Shown: positions 1-8,911, counted from the stretch's first letter. The stretch is 64,000 nucleotides of DNA from Aquabacterium lacunae (GCF_004310865.1 NZ_SIXI01000002.1:186001-250000); one strand, 5' to 3'. Notes: generated by a model from the sequence alone, not told the origin. A program made the numbers and translations.

Positions 1-587
1 CAGCAACGCGCCGACGTAACCGCCACGGGCAGCACCGGCGTGTCGGTCGCCACCGCCAGCCGGGCGGCGCCCAGCTTGTAGGGCAGTTGTCCGCCACGGG
101 GCCCTCGCGTGCCCTCAGGAAACAGGATCACCCAGTTGCCGCGGTCCATCATCAGTCGCCCCTGTTCGGCCACCTTGCGGGACGCCTGCTGCCGGGCCGA
201 ACGGTCGATGTGCACCATGTCCATGCGGGCCAGGGCCCAGCCAAAAAACGGCACCCACAGCAGCTCTTTCTTGAACACATAGGCCAGCGGGCGGGGCATG
301 GTGGCCAGAAAGAAAAAGGTCTCCCAGGCCGACTGGTGCTTCGCACAGATCACCAGGCGCTGGTTGGCTGCATGGGCCGAGGCCACATGGTCCCAGCCGT
401 GCACGCGCGCGTGAACCCCGGCGATGCGCTCGGCGCCCCACAGGGCCAGCTGGCACCACAAGCGCGCAAAAGCAAACAGCGCCTTGCCCCGAACGAAGGC
501 GGAAGCCAGCACGATGGACAAGGCCACCGGAACGACGGTGGTGGTCAGCCAGACACCCAGCATGACCGTGCGAATCAGGTTCAGCAT
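1..587 (-). CDS. plsC: 1-acyl-sn-glycerol-3-phosphate acyltransferase (partial, C-terminus off the left edge)
   Basis: This PlsC/AGPAT-family membrane enzyme transfers an acyl chain to lysophosphatidic acid to make phosphatidic acid. About 195 residues are visible and the C-terminus lies beyond position 1. A hydrophobic N-terminal helix (about residues 8-32) is followed by the acyltransferase block KHQSAWET at 83-90 and FPEGTR at 156-161. The family's usual HX4D motif reads HX4E here (His84, Glu89). The ATG at 587 lies 7 bases beyond the gmhB stop, so the two genes are probably co-transcribed. The family call is firm; the glutamate variant is seen directly. Confidence 0.9.
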   Translation of the reverse strand, partial: MLNLIRTVMLGVWLTTTVVPVALSIVLASAFVRGKALFAFARLWCQLALWGAERIAGVHARVHGWDHVASAHAANQRLVICAKHQSAWETFFFLATMPRPLAYVFKKELLWVPFFGWALARMDMVHIDRSARQQASRKVAEQGRLMMDRGNWVILFPEGTRGPRGGQLPYKLGAARLAVATDTPVLPVAVTSARC

Positions 588-594
588 CGGCGCT

Positions 595-1203
595 TCAGGT
601 CAGCTCGCCCATGTGCGTGGCCACAGGAGCCTCTTCACCGTGGGCCTTGCGGTCACGCAAGATGACGAAATCTGCAAACGACGACAGATCAGGGTGAATG
701 GTCAGGTCAGGCACCTGCTGGCGCAGCGCCACCAGTTCGGCTTCCGTCATGCTGGCGGCCTGCCCGGTGCGCACCAGGTGCGGCTCGCAGCCCACCGACT
801 GGGCAGCCAGCACGTCACGCGGCAGGTCACCCACCATGGGCACGCCATCGAGGGCCACGCCAAACCTTTCACCGATCATGTTGAACAGGCCCGGCTGGGG
901 CTTGCGGCAGGTGCAGTGGTCTTCCGGTGTGTGGGGGCAGAAGAACACGGCATCGACCCGCGCCCCGTGCCGCGCCAGCATCTGGTGCATCTTGGCGTGC
1001 ATGGCATTGAGTGCCGCCATGTCGAACAGGCCGCGGCCGATGCCCGACTGGTTGGTGGCGACGACCACATGCCAGCCGGCGTGGTTCAAGCGCGCAATGG
1101 CTTCGATGGCGCCTGGCAGCGGCACCCACTCGTCGGCCGACTTGATGTAGTCGTCACGCTCGTGGTTGATGGTGCCGTCGCGATCGAGGATGACCAGCTT
1201 CAT
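595..1203 (-). CDS. gmhB: D-glycero-beta-D-manno-heptose-1,7-bisphosphate 7-phosphatase
   Basis: This 202-residue HAD phosphatase removes the 7-phosphate of heptose bisphosphate in the ADP-heptose pathway for lipopolysaccharide core. The nucleophile motif LDRDGTIN is at the N-terminus, followed by ATNQSGIGRG, and then the zinc-binding loop CPHTPEDHCTCRKPQPG typical of GmhB. Length matches the family. It lies between glyS and plsC on the same strand, a common betaproteobacterial arrangement (glyQS-gmhB-plsC). The ATG at 1203 is the only good start. Confidence 0.93.
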   Translation of the reverse strand: MKLVILDRDGTINHERDDYIKSADEWVPLPGAIEAIARLNHAGWHVVVATNQSGIGRGLFDMAALNAMHAKMHQMLARHGARVDAVFFCPHTPEDHCTCRKPQPGLFNMIGERFGVALDGVPMVGDLPRDVLAAQSVGCEPHLVRTGQAASMTEAELVALRQQVPDLTIHPDLSSFADFVILRDRKAHGEEAPVATHMGELT

Positions 1204-1255
1204 GCCTGCCAGTATGACGCAGTGATGACCAAAAATACGCGCTGCAAACCCGGCC

Positions 1256-3436
1256 TCAGGCGGCCAGGCGTGACAGGTCGGCGACCTGGTTCATGGCGCC
1301 ATGCAGGGTGGCCAGCAAACCCAGGCGGTTGGCCTTGAGTGCGGCGTCGTCGGCATTGACCATCACGCTGTCGAAGAAGGCGTCCACCGGGCCCTTCAAC
1401 ACGGCCAGGGCCTTGAGCGAGGCGGTGTAATCACCCTGCTCGAAAGCCTGTTGTGCCACCGGTGCAGCCGCTTGCAGGGCCTCGTACAAGGCAGCTTCGG
1501 CCGCTTCCTTGAGCAAGGCGGTGTCCACCACGGCCTTGACCTCGCCATCGGCCTTCTTGAGGATGTTGCCCACGCGCTTGTTGGCCGCCGCCAGCGAAGC
1601 CGCCTCGGGCAGTGCCGCGAAGGCACGCACAGCCTCCAGGCGACGGGGCACGTCACCCAGGCGAGCTGGCGACAGGGCCAGCACCGCATCGACCTCCTGA
1701 GCGCTGTAGCCCTGCTCGCGCAGGGACACGGCCAGGCGGTCGGCAAAGAAAGTCAGCAAAGGCTGCGAAGGGTCCTGGATCAGCTCGCCAAAGGCGGACA
1801 GCGCGGCCTGGATCAGGGCGGGCAGCTGCACCGGCAGCTTGTTCTCGACCAGGATGCGGATCACGCCCAGCGCATGGCGGCGCAGCGCGAAGGGGTCCTT
1901 GTCGCCGGTGGGCAATTGACCGATGCCGAACAGGCCGATCAGAGTTTCCAGCTTGTCGGCCAGGGCCACCACGGTGCCTGTGTGGTTGCGAGGCAGCGCA
2001 TCGCCTGCAAAGCGCGGCTTGTAGTGGTCTTCGATGGCGATGGCGACGCCGTCGCGCAGACCTTCATGGCGGGCGTAGTAGCCACCCATGATGCCCTGCA
2101 ACTCGGGGAACTCGCCGACCATGTCGGTCAGCAGGTCGGCCTTGGCCAGTCGCGCGGCTTCCTGGGCCTTGCTGTCGAGCACATCGAAGTGGTCCTTCTG
2201 GTCGGCCGTGAACGGCACGGTGCCCAGGCTCCACTGCTTGACGATCTCGTGGGCGATGGCGCGCACGCGCTCGGCACGCTCGCCCTGGCTGCCCAGCTTG
2301 CCGTGGTACACCACCTTGGCCAGGCCATCCAGGCGCGAGGCCAGCGTCTTCTTGCGATCTTGATCGAAGAAGAATTTCGCATCGGCCAGGCGGGGGCGCA
2401 CCACGCGCTCGTTGCCCTGGATGATGGCGCTGGGGTCGGCGGGGCTGATGTTGCTCACCACCAGGAACTGGTGGGTCAGCTTGCCTTCGGTGTTCAGCAG
2501 CGGGAAGTACTTCTGATTGGCCTTCATGGTGAGGATCAGGCACTCTTGAGGCACTTCCAGGAAGGCCTCTTCGAACTTGCCGATCAGCACGTTGGGGCGC
2601 TCGACCAGGGCGGTCACTTCGTCCAGCAGGGCGTCGTCTTCGATGGGCTTGAGGTTGGCGCCGGCCTGGGCTGCGGCAGCCGCCAGCTGGCGCACGATCT
2701 CGGCGCGGCGGGCTTCAAAGCCGGCGATCACGGCACCTTCGGCCAGCAGCTGCTCGGCGTAGGTGTCGGCCGTGCGAATGACGACCGGGTTCACGGCCGC
2801 CTCGAAACGATGGCCTTGCGTGGCACGGCCCGACTTCAGACCCAGGGTGCCGATCTCGACCACCTGGTCACCGTGCAGGGCCACCAGGCCGTGGGCCGGG
2901 CGCACGAAGTTCACGCTGGTCCAACCGGGCTTGAAGCCGGCGCCTTCGCCCTGCTCCAGCTGGTAGGTCATGACTTTCGGAATGGGCAGCTTGGCGATGG
3001 TTTCGTCCAGGGCCTTTTGCAGGCCCTCGGCCAGCGTGGCGCCGGCCTTGACGCTGTCGAAGAACAGGGCTTCGGCCTTGCCGTCGGGCAGGCGCTTGAG
3101 CGAAGGCACCACCTCGGCACCAGCGCCGACGGCGGCCAGCTTCTTGAGCAGTGCGGGCGTGGCCTGGCCATTGGCATCCAGGCCCACGGCCACGGGCATC
3201 AGCTTGAGCTGCACGGCCTGGTCGGCGGCCTTGGCAGCCACCTGGGCCACGTGCACGGCCAGACGGCGCGGCGAGGCATAAGCGGTCACGGCGGCATCGA
3301 CGGCGGCCAGGCCCTGGGCCTTCAGGCTGTCGGCCAGTGTGGTGGCGAAAGCATCACCCAGCTTGCGCAGGGCTTTGGGGGGCAGCTCTTCAACGAACAG
3401 CTCGACCAGCAGGTTCGCGGTGTGGGCAGTGGTCAT
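1256..3436 (-). CDS. glyS: glycine--tRNA ligase beta subunit
   Basis: This is the beta subunit of tetrameric alpha2beta2 glycyl-tRNA synthetase, needed for tRNA binding and charging in the cytoplasm. The 726 residues open with the family signature LLVELFVEELPPKALRKLG. They contain the HD-like core (PELQGIMGGYYARHEG) and end with the anticodon-binding helical domain (VMVNADDAALKANRLGLL). The start ATG at 3436 follows the glyQ stop by 2 bases, so the subunits are translated from one mRNA. Confidence 0.97.
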   Translation of the reverse strand: MTTAHTANLLVELFVEELPPKALRKLGDAFATTLADSLKAQGLAAVDAAVTAYASPRRLAVHVAQVAAKAADQAVQLKLMPVAVGLDANGQATPALLKKLAAVGAGAEVVPSLKRLPDGKAEALFFDSVKAGATLAEGLQKALDETIAKLPIPKVMTYQLEQGEGAGFKPGWTSVNFVRPAHGLVALHGDQVVEIGTLGLKSGRATQGHRFEAAVNPVVIRTADTYAEQLLAEGAVIAGFEARRAEIVRQLAAAAAQAGANLKPIEDDALLDEVTALVERPNVLIGKFEEAFLEVPQECLILTMKANQKYFPLLNTEGKLTHQFLVVSNISPADPSAIIQGNERVVRPRLADAKFFFDQDRKKTLASRLDGLAKVVYHGKLGSQGERAERVRAIAHEIVKQWSLGTVPFTADQKDHFDVLDSKAQEAARLAKADLLTDMVGEFPELQGIMGGYYARHEGLRDGVAIAIEDHYKPRFAGDALPRNHTGTVVALADKLETLIGLFGIGQLPTGDKDPFALRRHALGVIRILVENKLPVQLPALIQAALSAFGELIQDPSQPLLTFFADRLAVSLREQGYSAQEVDAVLALSPARLGDVPRRLEAVRAFAALPEAASLAAANKRVGNILKKADGEVKAVVDTALLKEAAEAALYEALQAAAPVAQQAFEQGDYTASLKALAVLKGPVDAFFDSVMVNADDAALKANRLGLLATLHGAMNQVADLSRLAA

Positions 3437-3438
3437 GC

Positions 3439-4359
3439 TCAGGCAGCCTTCTTGTTGTTCAGTTGTTCGATCACTTCGTCGGCCCAGTCCTTTGGGGCCA
3501 TGGGGAAGTCCAGGCGCGCACGGCTGTCGAGGTAGGCGGCGGCCACGCTGCGCGCCAGGTTGCGGATGCGGCCGATGTAGGCGGCACGTTCGGTCACAGA
3601 GATTGCGCCGCGTGCGTCCAGCAGGTTGAAGGTGTGCGCGGCCTTGAGCACCTGTTCGTAAGCCGGCAAGGCCAGCTGCTGCTCCATCAGGTACTTCGCC
3701 TGGGCCTCGTAATTGCTGAAAGCGCCCAACAGGAACTCGACATTGCTGTGCTCGAAGTTGTAGGTGCTCTGCTCGACCTCGTTCTGGTGGAACACATCGC
3801 CGTACTTGATGCCCGGCGCGTAGACCAGGTCATAGACGTTTTCAACGCCTTGCAGGTACATGGCCAGGCGCTCCAGGCCATAGGTGATCTCGCCCGTGAT
3901 GGGCTTGCAATCGATGCCGCCGACCTGCTGGAAGTAGGTGAACTGCGTCACTTCCATGCCGTTGAGCCACACCTCCCAGCCCAGACCCCAGGCGCCGAGC
4001 GTGGGGTTTTCCCAGTCGTCTTCCACGAAGCGAACGTCGTTCTTCTTGAGGTCGAAGCCCAGGGCTTCCAGCGAGCCCAGGTACAGCTCCAGGATGTTGG
4101 CCGGCGCGGGCTTGAGCACCACCTGGAACTGGTAGTAGTGCTGCAGACGGTTGGGGTTCTCGCCATAGCGGCCGTCTTTCGGGCGACGGCTGGGCTGCAC
4201 GTAGGCGGCCTTCCAGGGCTCGGGGCCCAGGGCGCGCAGGAAGGTGGCAGTGTGGCTGGTGCCGGCGCCCACTTCCATGTCATAGGGTTGCAGCAGGGCG
4301 CAGCCTTGGGCGTCCCAGTAGCTTTGCAGACGCAGAATCAGTTGCTGGAAGGTCAGCAT
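3439..4359 (-). CDS. glyQ: glycine--tRNA ligase alpha subunit
   Basis: This is the catalytic alpha subunit (306 residues; E. coli has 303) of heterotetrameric glycyl-tRNA synthetase, which activates glycine with ATP. Signatures are [20 protein letters not shown] at the N-terminus and the block from [19 protein letters not shown] to [19 protein letters not shown]. The frame is open upstream to 4410, but family members begin at the Met of MLTFQQ, so I take 4359 as the start. It lies directly upstream of glyS. Confidence 0.96.
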   Translation of the reverse strand: MLTFQQLILRLQSYWDAQGCALLQPYDMEVGAGTSHTATFLRALGPEPWKAAYVQPSRRPKDGRYGENPNRLQHYYQFQVVLKPAPANILELYLGSLEALGFDLKKNDVRFVEDDWENPTLGAWGLGWEVWLNGMEVTQFTYFQQVGGIDCKPITGEITYGLERLAMYLQGVENVYDLVYAPGIKYGDVFHQNEVEQSTYNFEHSNVEFLLGAFSNYEAQAKYLMEQQLALPAYEQVLKAAHTFNLLDARGAISVTERAAYIGRIRNLARSVAAAYLDSRARLDFPMAPKDWADEVIEQLNNKKAA

Positions 4360-4416
4360 GTCGATCGCCTTGAATTCGTGGGCCGCTGCATGAAGGTGCG
4401 GCAGCGGCAAAACGCG

Positions 4417-5973
4417 TTATTTTACGGGCCGCCAGACCAGGGCCAGCAACAGCGCCAGCGCAGCGGCGATCAAAGGCCACAGGCCGAAGGGGCCGGCCCA
4501 ACGCGCAAAAGGCGTCAGGCCTTGCGTGCCCTGCACGGAGGCCTGCAGCACGCCGCGCGTGTTGGGCGGCTGCATGGCCACCACCTGACCGCGGTGATCG
4601 ATCACCACCGTGGCCCCGGTGTTGGTGGCACGCAGACTGGGACGCTGAAACTCCAGCGAACGCAAGCGTGCTATCTGAAGGTGCTGGAAGATGATGACCT
4701 CCTCACCGAACCAGGCCAGGTTGCTCACATTGGCCAGGATGGTGGGCGGCGGTGTGGGCCCCTGCGTGAAACGCGCGGCGAGGTCTTCGCCAAAGAGGTC
4801 TTCGTAGCAGATGTTGGGCGCCACCCACTGCCCTTTCACCTCGAACGAAGGCGCATTGGCCGGCCCACGGGTGAAATCACCCAGCGGCATCTGCATCAGG
4901 TCGACGAACCACCGGAAGCCCCAGGGAATGAATTCACCGAACGGCACCAGGTGGTGCTTGTTGTAGCGGTAGTACCCCCCCGGCTGCTGCACCGTGCCTG
5001 CCGAGATGCCGACCACCGAGTTGGTGTAACCCGCCTTGAAACTGCCCAGCGGCACACCGAACAGTGCCGCGGTACCGCCCTGCTGAAAATGACGCACCAG
5101 GGGCGGCCAGAAGTTGTCAGGGAGTTGCTCGGGCAGCAAGGGGATCACGGTTTCAGGCGCCATGACCAGGTCAGAACGCTGAGCCAGCATGGCGTCGGCG
5201 TGCCAGCCCATGGCCTGGATCTGGAACGAGGCCTCGAACTTTTCGTTCTGGGGCACATTGCCTTGCACCAGGCTGACCGACAGGGGCGCTCCGACGGGCT
5301 GGGCCCATTGTCCGACGCCACCCACTTGCGCTGCTTGCATCGCCAGCATCAGGCCCAGCACCATCGCTGCAGCCCTCACCAGCCCACGGCGCAACACCGC
5401 GGCCAGCGCCAGGGCCGCCGCCAGGGTGGCCGCCACCCAGCCGATGCCGTACACGCCCAGCCAGGGCGCCAGGGCCGCCAGCGGGGTGTCCACCTGCGAA
5501 TAGCCACTGGACGCCCAGGGAAAACCGGTGAAGATCAGGGCGCGGGCCACCTCGGCCAGGCACCAAAGGGCTCCAAAAAGCGCCGCATCAGCCCACCACT
5601 GGCCGCGTCGCCAGCGCACCCACAAAGCCCCCGCCGCGGCCATGTAAAGCGCCAAAGCACCTGACAGCAGCACGATGGACAGCACGGCCAGCCAGGAGGG
5701 CAGCCCTCCGAACTTGTGCAAGCTGACATACAACCAGGCCGTACCACCCGTGAACCAGGCCGTGGCAAAACCCCACAGCAGCCAGCCGCCCTGCCCCGGC
5801 CGCGCCGCCCGCGACAGCATGGCCACCAAAGCAGCCAGCACACCCATGGCGAGCAGGCCAGGCAGGGCTGCTGAACTGCGGTGCACCCAAGGGGTGAAGG
5901 CCAGCGCCATCAGCGCCCCCAACACCAGGCCAGGCAAGGTCCAGCGCCAGCCAGACAAGACAACAGTTCCCAT
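4417..5973 (-). CDS. lnt: apolipoprotein N-acyltransferase
   Basis: This inner-membrane enzyme adds the third acyl chain to the N-terminal cysteine of lipoproteins. About six hydrophobic helices in the first 200 residues are followed by a nitrilase-fold domain. That domain has the catalytic Glu (VMAPETVIPLLP), Lys (YRYNKHHLVPFGEF) and Cys (APNICYEDLFG). I chose ATG 5973 (518 residues; E. coli 512) because it places the first membrane segment as in the family. A GTG at 6021, directly abutting the corC stop (TGAGTG), is in frame and would add 16 residues. Coupling to corC is likely either way. Confidence 0.93.
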   Translation of the reverse strand: MGTVVLSGWRWTLPGLVLGALMALAFTPWVHRSSAALPGLLAMGVLAALVAMLSRAARPGQGGWLLWGFATAWFTGGTAWLYVSLHKFGGLPSWLAVLSIVLLSGALALYMAAAGALWVRWRRGQWWADAALFGALWCLAEVARALIFTGFPWASSGYSQVDTPLAALAPWLGVYGIGWVAATLAAALALAAVLRRGLVRAAAMVLGLMLAMQAAQVGGVGQWAQPVGAPLSVSLVQGNVPQNEKFEASFQIQAMGWHADAMLAQRSDLVMAPETVIPLLPEQLPDNFWPPLVRHFQQGGTAALFGVPLGSFKAGYTNSVVGISAGTVQQPGGYYRYNKHHLVPFGEFIPWGFRWFVDLMQMPLGDFTRGPANAPSFEVKGQWVAPNICYEDLFGEDLAARFTQGPTPPPTILANVSNLAWFGEEVIIFQHLQIARLRSLEFQRPSLRATNTGATVVIDHRGQVVAMQPPNTRGVLQASVQGTQGLTPFARWAGPFGLWPLIAAALALLLALVWRPVK

Positions 5974-6021
5974 GAAGCACAAATGTGAAGAATGCGGCGC
6001 AGAGCGCCAGCGAGAGCCCAC

Positions 6022-6933
6022 TCAGGCCGCGTCGTCGGCAGCCTGAGGCTCCGGCACCGACTGTGGCTTGCGCGTGACCTTGAACCAGCGCACAGAACCA
6101 CCACGCGCCAGCATCACCGTGAAACGCAAGCCCTGGAGGTCAAGCGCCTCACCCCGTCGGGGCACCCGGCCAATCTCATGGGCCACCAGCCCCCCGATGG
6201 TGTCGAACTCCGCTTCAGGCAGGTTCGCCCGGAACACCTCGTTCACTTCCGCAATCGTCGTGTCACCCGCCACGCGCTGGCTGCCATCGGCGAGCGTGAA
6301 GATCGACGAATCACTCGACTCGTCGTCGAACTCGTCCTCGATCTCGCCCACGATCTCTTCAAGCACATCCTCGATGGTGATCAACCCGGCCGTGCGACCG
6401 AACTCGTCGATCACGATGGCCAGGTGGCTGCGGTTGGTCTTGAAATCGCGCAACAACTCATTGAGCCCGCGAGATTCAGGCACGAACATCGGCGGACGCA
6501 GCAACGTGCGCAACTTCAGCTCAGGCGCGCGCTGCAACTTGAGCAGGTCTTTGGCCATCAGCACACCCACGATGTTGTCGCGGCTGCCTTCGAACACCGG
6601 AAAACGCGAATGCCCGGTGTCGATCACGCGCGCCAGCAGGTCGTCGTAGGGCATGTCGATGTCGAGCATGTCCATGCGGCGCACCGCCACCATCACATCA
6701 CCGGCGGTCATGTCCGCCATGCGGATCACACCCTCCAGCATCACCCTCGACTGCGGCTCGATCAGCTCGCGCTGCTCGGCGTCGGCCAGCGATTCGATCA
6801 GTTCGTCGGTGGAATCCGGGCCTGGGTGCAGGAATTCAACCACCCGATCGAAGAGGGAACGACGATCGCGGCGCGCCAGGGGCGCATTTCTGGGTTCAGC
6901 CCGAGGGGGCCGACTCTGGGAGGGTTCAGACAC
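6022..6933 (-). CDS. corC: HlyC/CorC-family protein, two CBS domains plus CorC/HlyC domain
   Basis: This 303-residue cytoplasmic protein is of the type linked to magnesium and cobalt efflux and usually encoded beside lnt. Two CBS motifs are visible (VMVAVRRMDMLDIDMPYDDL and MAKDLLKLQRAPEL to GRTAGLITIEDVLEEIVGEI), followed by the C-terminal CorC/HlyC domain ending near RGGSVRWFKV. The frame stays open far upstream, antisense to the GTPase gene. The first sensible start is the GTG at 6933, giving a family-like opening (MSEPSQSRPP). It is divergent from the GTPase at 7018. Confidence 0.9.
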   Translation of the reverse strand: MSEPSQSRPPRAEPRNAPLARRDRRSLFDRVVEFLHPGPDSTDELIESLADAEQRELIEPQSRVMLEGVIRMADMTAGDVMVAVRRMDMLDIDMPYDDLLARVIDTGHSRFPVFEGSRDNIVGVLMAKDLLKLQRAPELKLRTLLRPPMFVPESRGLNELLRDFKTNRSHLAIVIDEFGRTAGLITIEDVLEEIVGEIEDEFDDESSDSSIFTLADGSQRVAGDTTIAEVNEVFRANLPEAEFDTIGGLVAHEIGRVPRRGEALDLQGLRFTVMLARGGSVRWFKVTRKPQSVPEPQAADDAA

Positions 6934-7005
6934 GGCAGCGGTGTCGCAGTTGAGACACAGCAAGAATAGCGCACCCGTGTGGCTGCCGGGGTGCACCAGC
7001 AGGGC

Positions 7006-7011
7006 TACACT
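7006..7011 (+). promoter_or_regulatory. candidate -10 element abutting the GTPase start codon
   Basis: TACACT ends 6 bases before the ATG at 7018, so a transcript started from it would have almost no leader. No strong -35 is visible about 17 bases upstream and no good Shine-Dalgarno precedes the ATG. A leaderless mRNA is an inference. Confidence 0.4.
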
Positions 7012-7017
7012 TGTGGT

Positions 7018-8079
7018 ATGAGCCTGATTCCCGTCACCATCCTTACCGGTTTTCTCGGCAGCGGCAAGACCACGCTGCTCAAGCGCGTGCTCACCGAGTC
7101 GCACGGCCAGAAAATCGCTGTCATCGAAAACGAGTTCGGTGAAGAAAACATCGACAACGACATCCTGGTGGCCGACACCGAGGAGCAGATCATCCAGATG
7201 AGCAATGGCTGCATCTGTTGCACGATCCGGGAAGACCTGCGCGCCACCCTGACCGATCTGGCTTTCAAACGCCACGAAGGCAAGCTGCAGTTCGACCGCG
7301 TGGTGATCGAAACCACCGGCCTGGCCGATCCAGGCCCTGTGGCCCAGACCTTCTTCATGGACGACGACATTGCCGAGCAGTACCTGCTGGACGCCATCGT
7401 CACCCTGGTCGACGCCAAGCACGGCCATCAGCAGCTGGACACCCGTCAGGAAGCGCGCCGCCAGGTGGGCTTTGCCGACCAGATCTTCATCAGCAAGTCC
7501 GACCTGGTCACCGAAGCCGAGGCCGACGCGCTGGCCCACCGCATCAAGCACATGAACCCGCGCGCGCCACAGCGTCGCGTGCACTTTGGTGAAGTGGCCA
7601 TCAGCGAGGTGTTCGACCTGCGCGGCTTCAACCTGAACGCCAAGCTCGACATCGACCCCGACTTCCTGAAAGACGACGGGCACCACCATCACCATGATCA
7701 CGGGCACGACCATGGACACGACTGCGGCCATGACCATGCACACGGCGAACACTGCGACCACCCGCACCACCACGCCCACGACGACGATGTGAAATCTTTC
7801 GTCTTCAAAGCCGACAAGCCCTTCAACCCCAGCAAACTGGAAGATTTCCTGGGCTCGATGGTGCAGATCTACGGCCCACGCATGCTGCGCTACAAGGGTG
7901 TGCTGAACGTCAAGGGCATGGAACGCAAGGTGATCTTCCAGGGCGTGCACCAGATGATGGGCAGCGACGTCGGCCCCGCCTGGGCCAAGGGCGAAGCGCG
8001 CATCAGCAAGATGGTGTTCATCGGCATCGACATCCCCCAGGACCTCTTCAGGGCAGGTCTGGAGGGTTGCCTGGCCTGA
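7018..8079 (+). CDS. CobW/P47K (COG0523) zinc-binding GTPase, putative metal chaperone
   Basis: This 353-residue G3E-family GTPase is thought to deliver or insert metal, probably zinc, into client proteins. It carries the Walker A motif GFLGSGKTT (residues 11-19), the metal-binding CxCC motif (Cys65, Cys67, Cys68 in NGCICCTIR), ETTGLADPGPV and a SKSD-type guanine motif. A CobW C-terminal domain ends the protein. Between the domains, residues about 222-256 form a loop very rich in His, Asp and Gly, typical of zinc- or nickel-buffering GTPases. The ATG at 7018 is chosen because homologs begin just before the P-loop; an upstream in-frame start at 6979 is less likely. Confidence 0.93.
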   Translation: MSLIPVTILTGFLGSGKTTLLKRVLTESHGQKIAVIENEFGEENIDNDILVADTEEQIIQMSNGCICCTIREDLRATLTDLAFKRHEGKLQFDRVVIETTGLADPGPVAQTFFMDDDIAEQYLLDAIVTLVDAKHGHQQLDTRQEARRQVGFADQIFISKSDLVTEAEADALAHRIKHMNPRAPQRRVHFGEVAISEVFDLRGFNLNAKLDIDPDFLKDDGHHHHHDHGHDHGHDCGHDHAHGEHCDHPHHHAHDDDVKSFVFKADKPFNPSKLEDFLGSMVQIYGPRMLRYKGVLNVKGMERKVIFQGVHQMMGSDVGPAWAKGEARISKMVFIGIDIPQDLFRAGLEGCLA

Positions 8080-8086
8080 ACGTGGC

Positions 8087-8092
8087 TACAAT
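8087..8092 (+). promoter_or_regulatory. candidate -10 element for dksA
   Basis: TACAAT lies just after the GTPase stop, about 100 bases upstream of the dksA start. A TTGCCT at 8067-8072 could be a -35, but the spacing of 14 is short. dksA may therefore have its own promoter as well as readthrough from the GTPase gene. Confidence 0.4.
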
Positions 8093-8192
8093 GCCGCGCG
8101 CTCACCCCATGCAATGAGCAGGCGATGGAGCAGTACCGGCCATGCGTCACCCAAGAAATGTCAGCGGATCGCTGGACAAGAAGGAGGTTCCT

Positions 8193-8879
8193 GTGACCAA
8201 GACCACGGCCAAGACTGCCGCGCCAGCCACCAAAAAAGCCGCCACCAAGGCAGCCACCGCAGCACCGAAAAGCGCTGCGTCCAGCAACAGCTCGTCTGAA
8301 TCCCCCAACAAAGTCGCCAAGGCGGTCAAACCCGCCCCCTCGGCGACTCAAGCTTCGGCCAAACTGGCCGAACCCGCAGTACCAGAGTCCAAGGTTTCCA
8401 AGAACATGCCCACCACCGCCACCAAGGTTGACAGCAAGCTCGCCAACGCTTGGAAGACCAAGTCCGGCGCCCAGCTGACCGAGCAGGAACTGCTGGCCAT
8501 GCCCGACGCCGAGTACATGAACGACAAGCAATTGGAGTTTTTCCGCACCCGTCTGGAAGCGCTGAAGGACGACCTGCTGAGCAACGCCGGCGAAACCACC
8601 GAGCACCTGCGCGAAGACACCTCGATCGTGCCTGATCCGGCCGATCGCGCCACCATCGAGGAAGAGCATGCCCTGGAGCTGCGCACCCGCGACCGCGAAC
8701 GCAAGCTGCTCAAGAAAATTTCACAGGCGATCACCCGCATCGAATCGGGCGACTACGGCTTCTGCGACGAAACCGGTGAACCCATCGGTCTGGGCCGGCT
8801 GCTGGCCCGTCCGACCGCCACCTTGTCGATCGAGGCTCAACAGCGCCGCGAGCTCAAGCAGAAGATGTTCGGGGACTGA
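8193..8879 (+). CDS. dksA: RNA polymerase-binding transcription factor DksA (cysteine-poor type)
   Basis: DksA binds the RNA polymerase secondary channel and works with ppGpp on rRNA and amino-acid promoters. I place the start at the GTG at 8193, which has an excellent Shine-Dalgarno (AAGGAGG) 5-6 bases upstream; an ATG at 8142 lacks one. The 228 residues begin with about 85 Lys/Ala/Ser/Thr-rich residues that E. coli DksA (151 aa) lacks. The coiled coil and its tip follow (DTSIVPDPADRATIEEEHAL). In the C-terminal zinc-finger region the four metal positions are Cys191, Thr194, Ser212 and Ala215, so three of four cysteines are missing. Confidence 0.93.
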   Translation: MTKTTAKTAAPATKKAATKAATAAPKSAASSNSSSESPNKVAKAVKPAPSATQASAKLAEPAVPESKVSKNMPTTATKVDSKLANAWKTKSGAQLTEQELLAMPDAEYMNDKQLEFFRTRLEALKDDLLSNAGETTEHLREDTSIVPDPADRATIEEEHALELRTRDRERKLLKKISQAITRIESGDYGFCDETGEPIGLGRLLARPTATLSIEAQQRRELKQKMFGD

Positions 8880-8911
8880 GCCCTGACACCCCCCTCACAG
8901 GCAGTCCCCAC

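Noticed and set aside
1301..3535. Long open frame on the plus strand opposite glyS (about 740 codons), with similar ones opposite glyQ/lnt, lepA, the M61 peptidase, the FtsX-like permease and the ABC ATPase
   Set aside because: They mirror well-identified genes. Their translations are rich in His, Gln, Gly and Arg with no family motifs, the usual shadow of GC-rich codon use.
7681..7785. Short CAC/GAC-type repeats as a DNA repeat array
   Set aside because: They encode an in-frame His-rich loop typical of the family, so the repetition is at protein level.
6934..7950. N-terminal extension of CorC through the antisense of the GTPase gene
   Set aside because: The extension is antisense to a clear gene and has a His/Val-rich shadow composition. 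The GTG at 6933 gives a normal family length.
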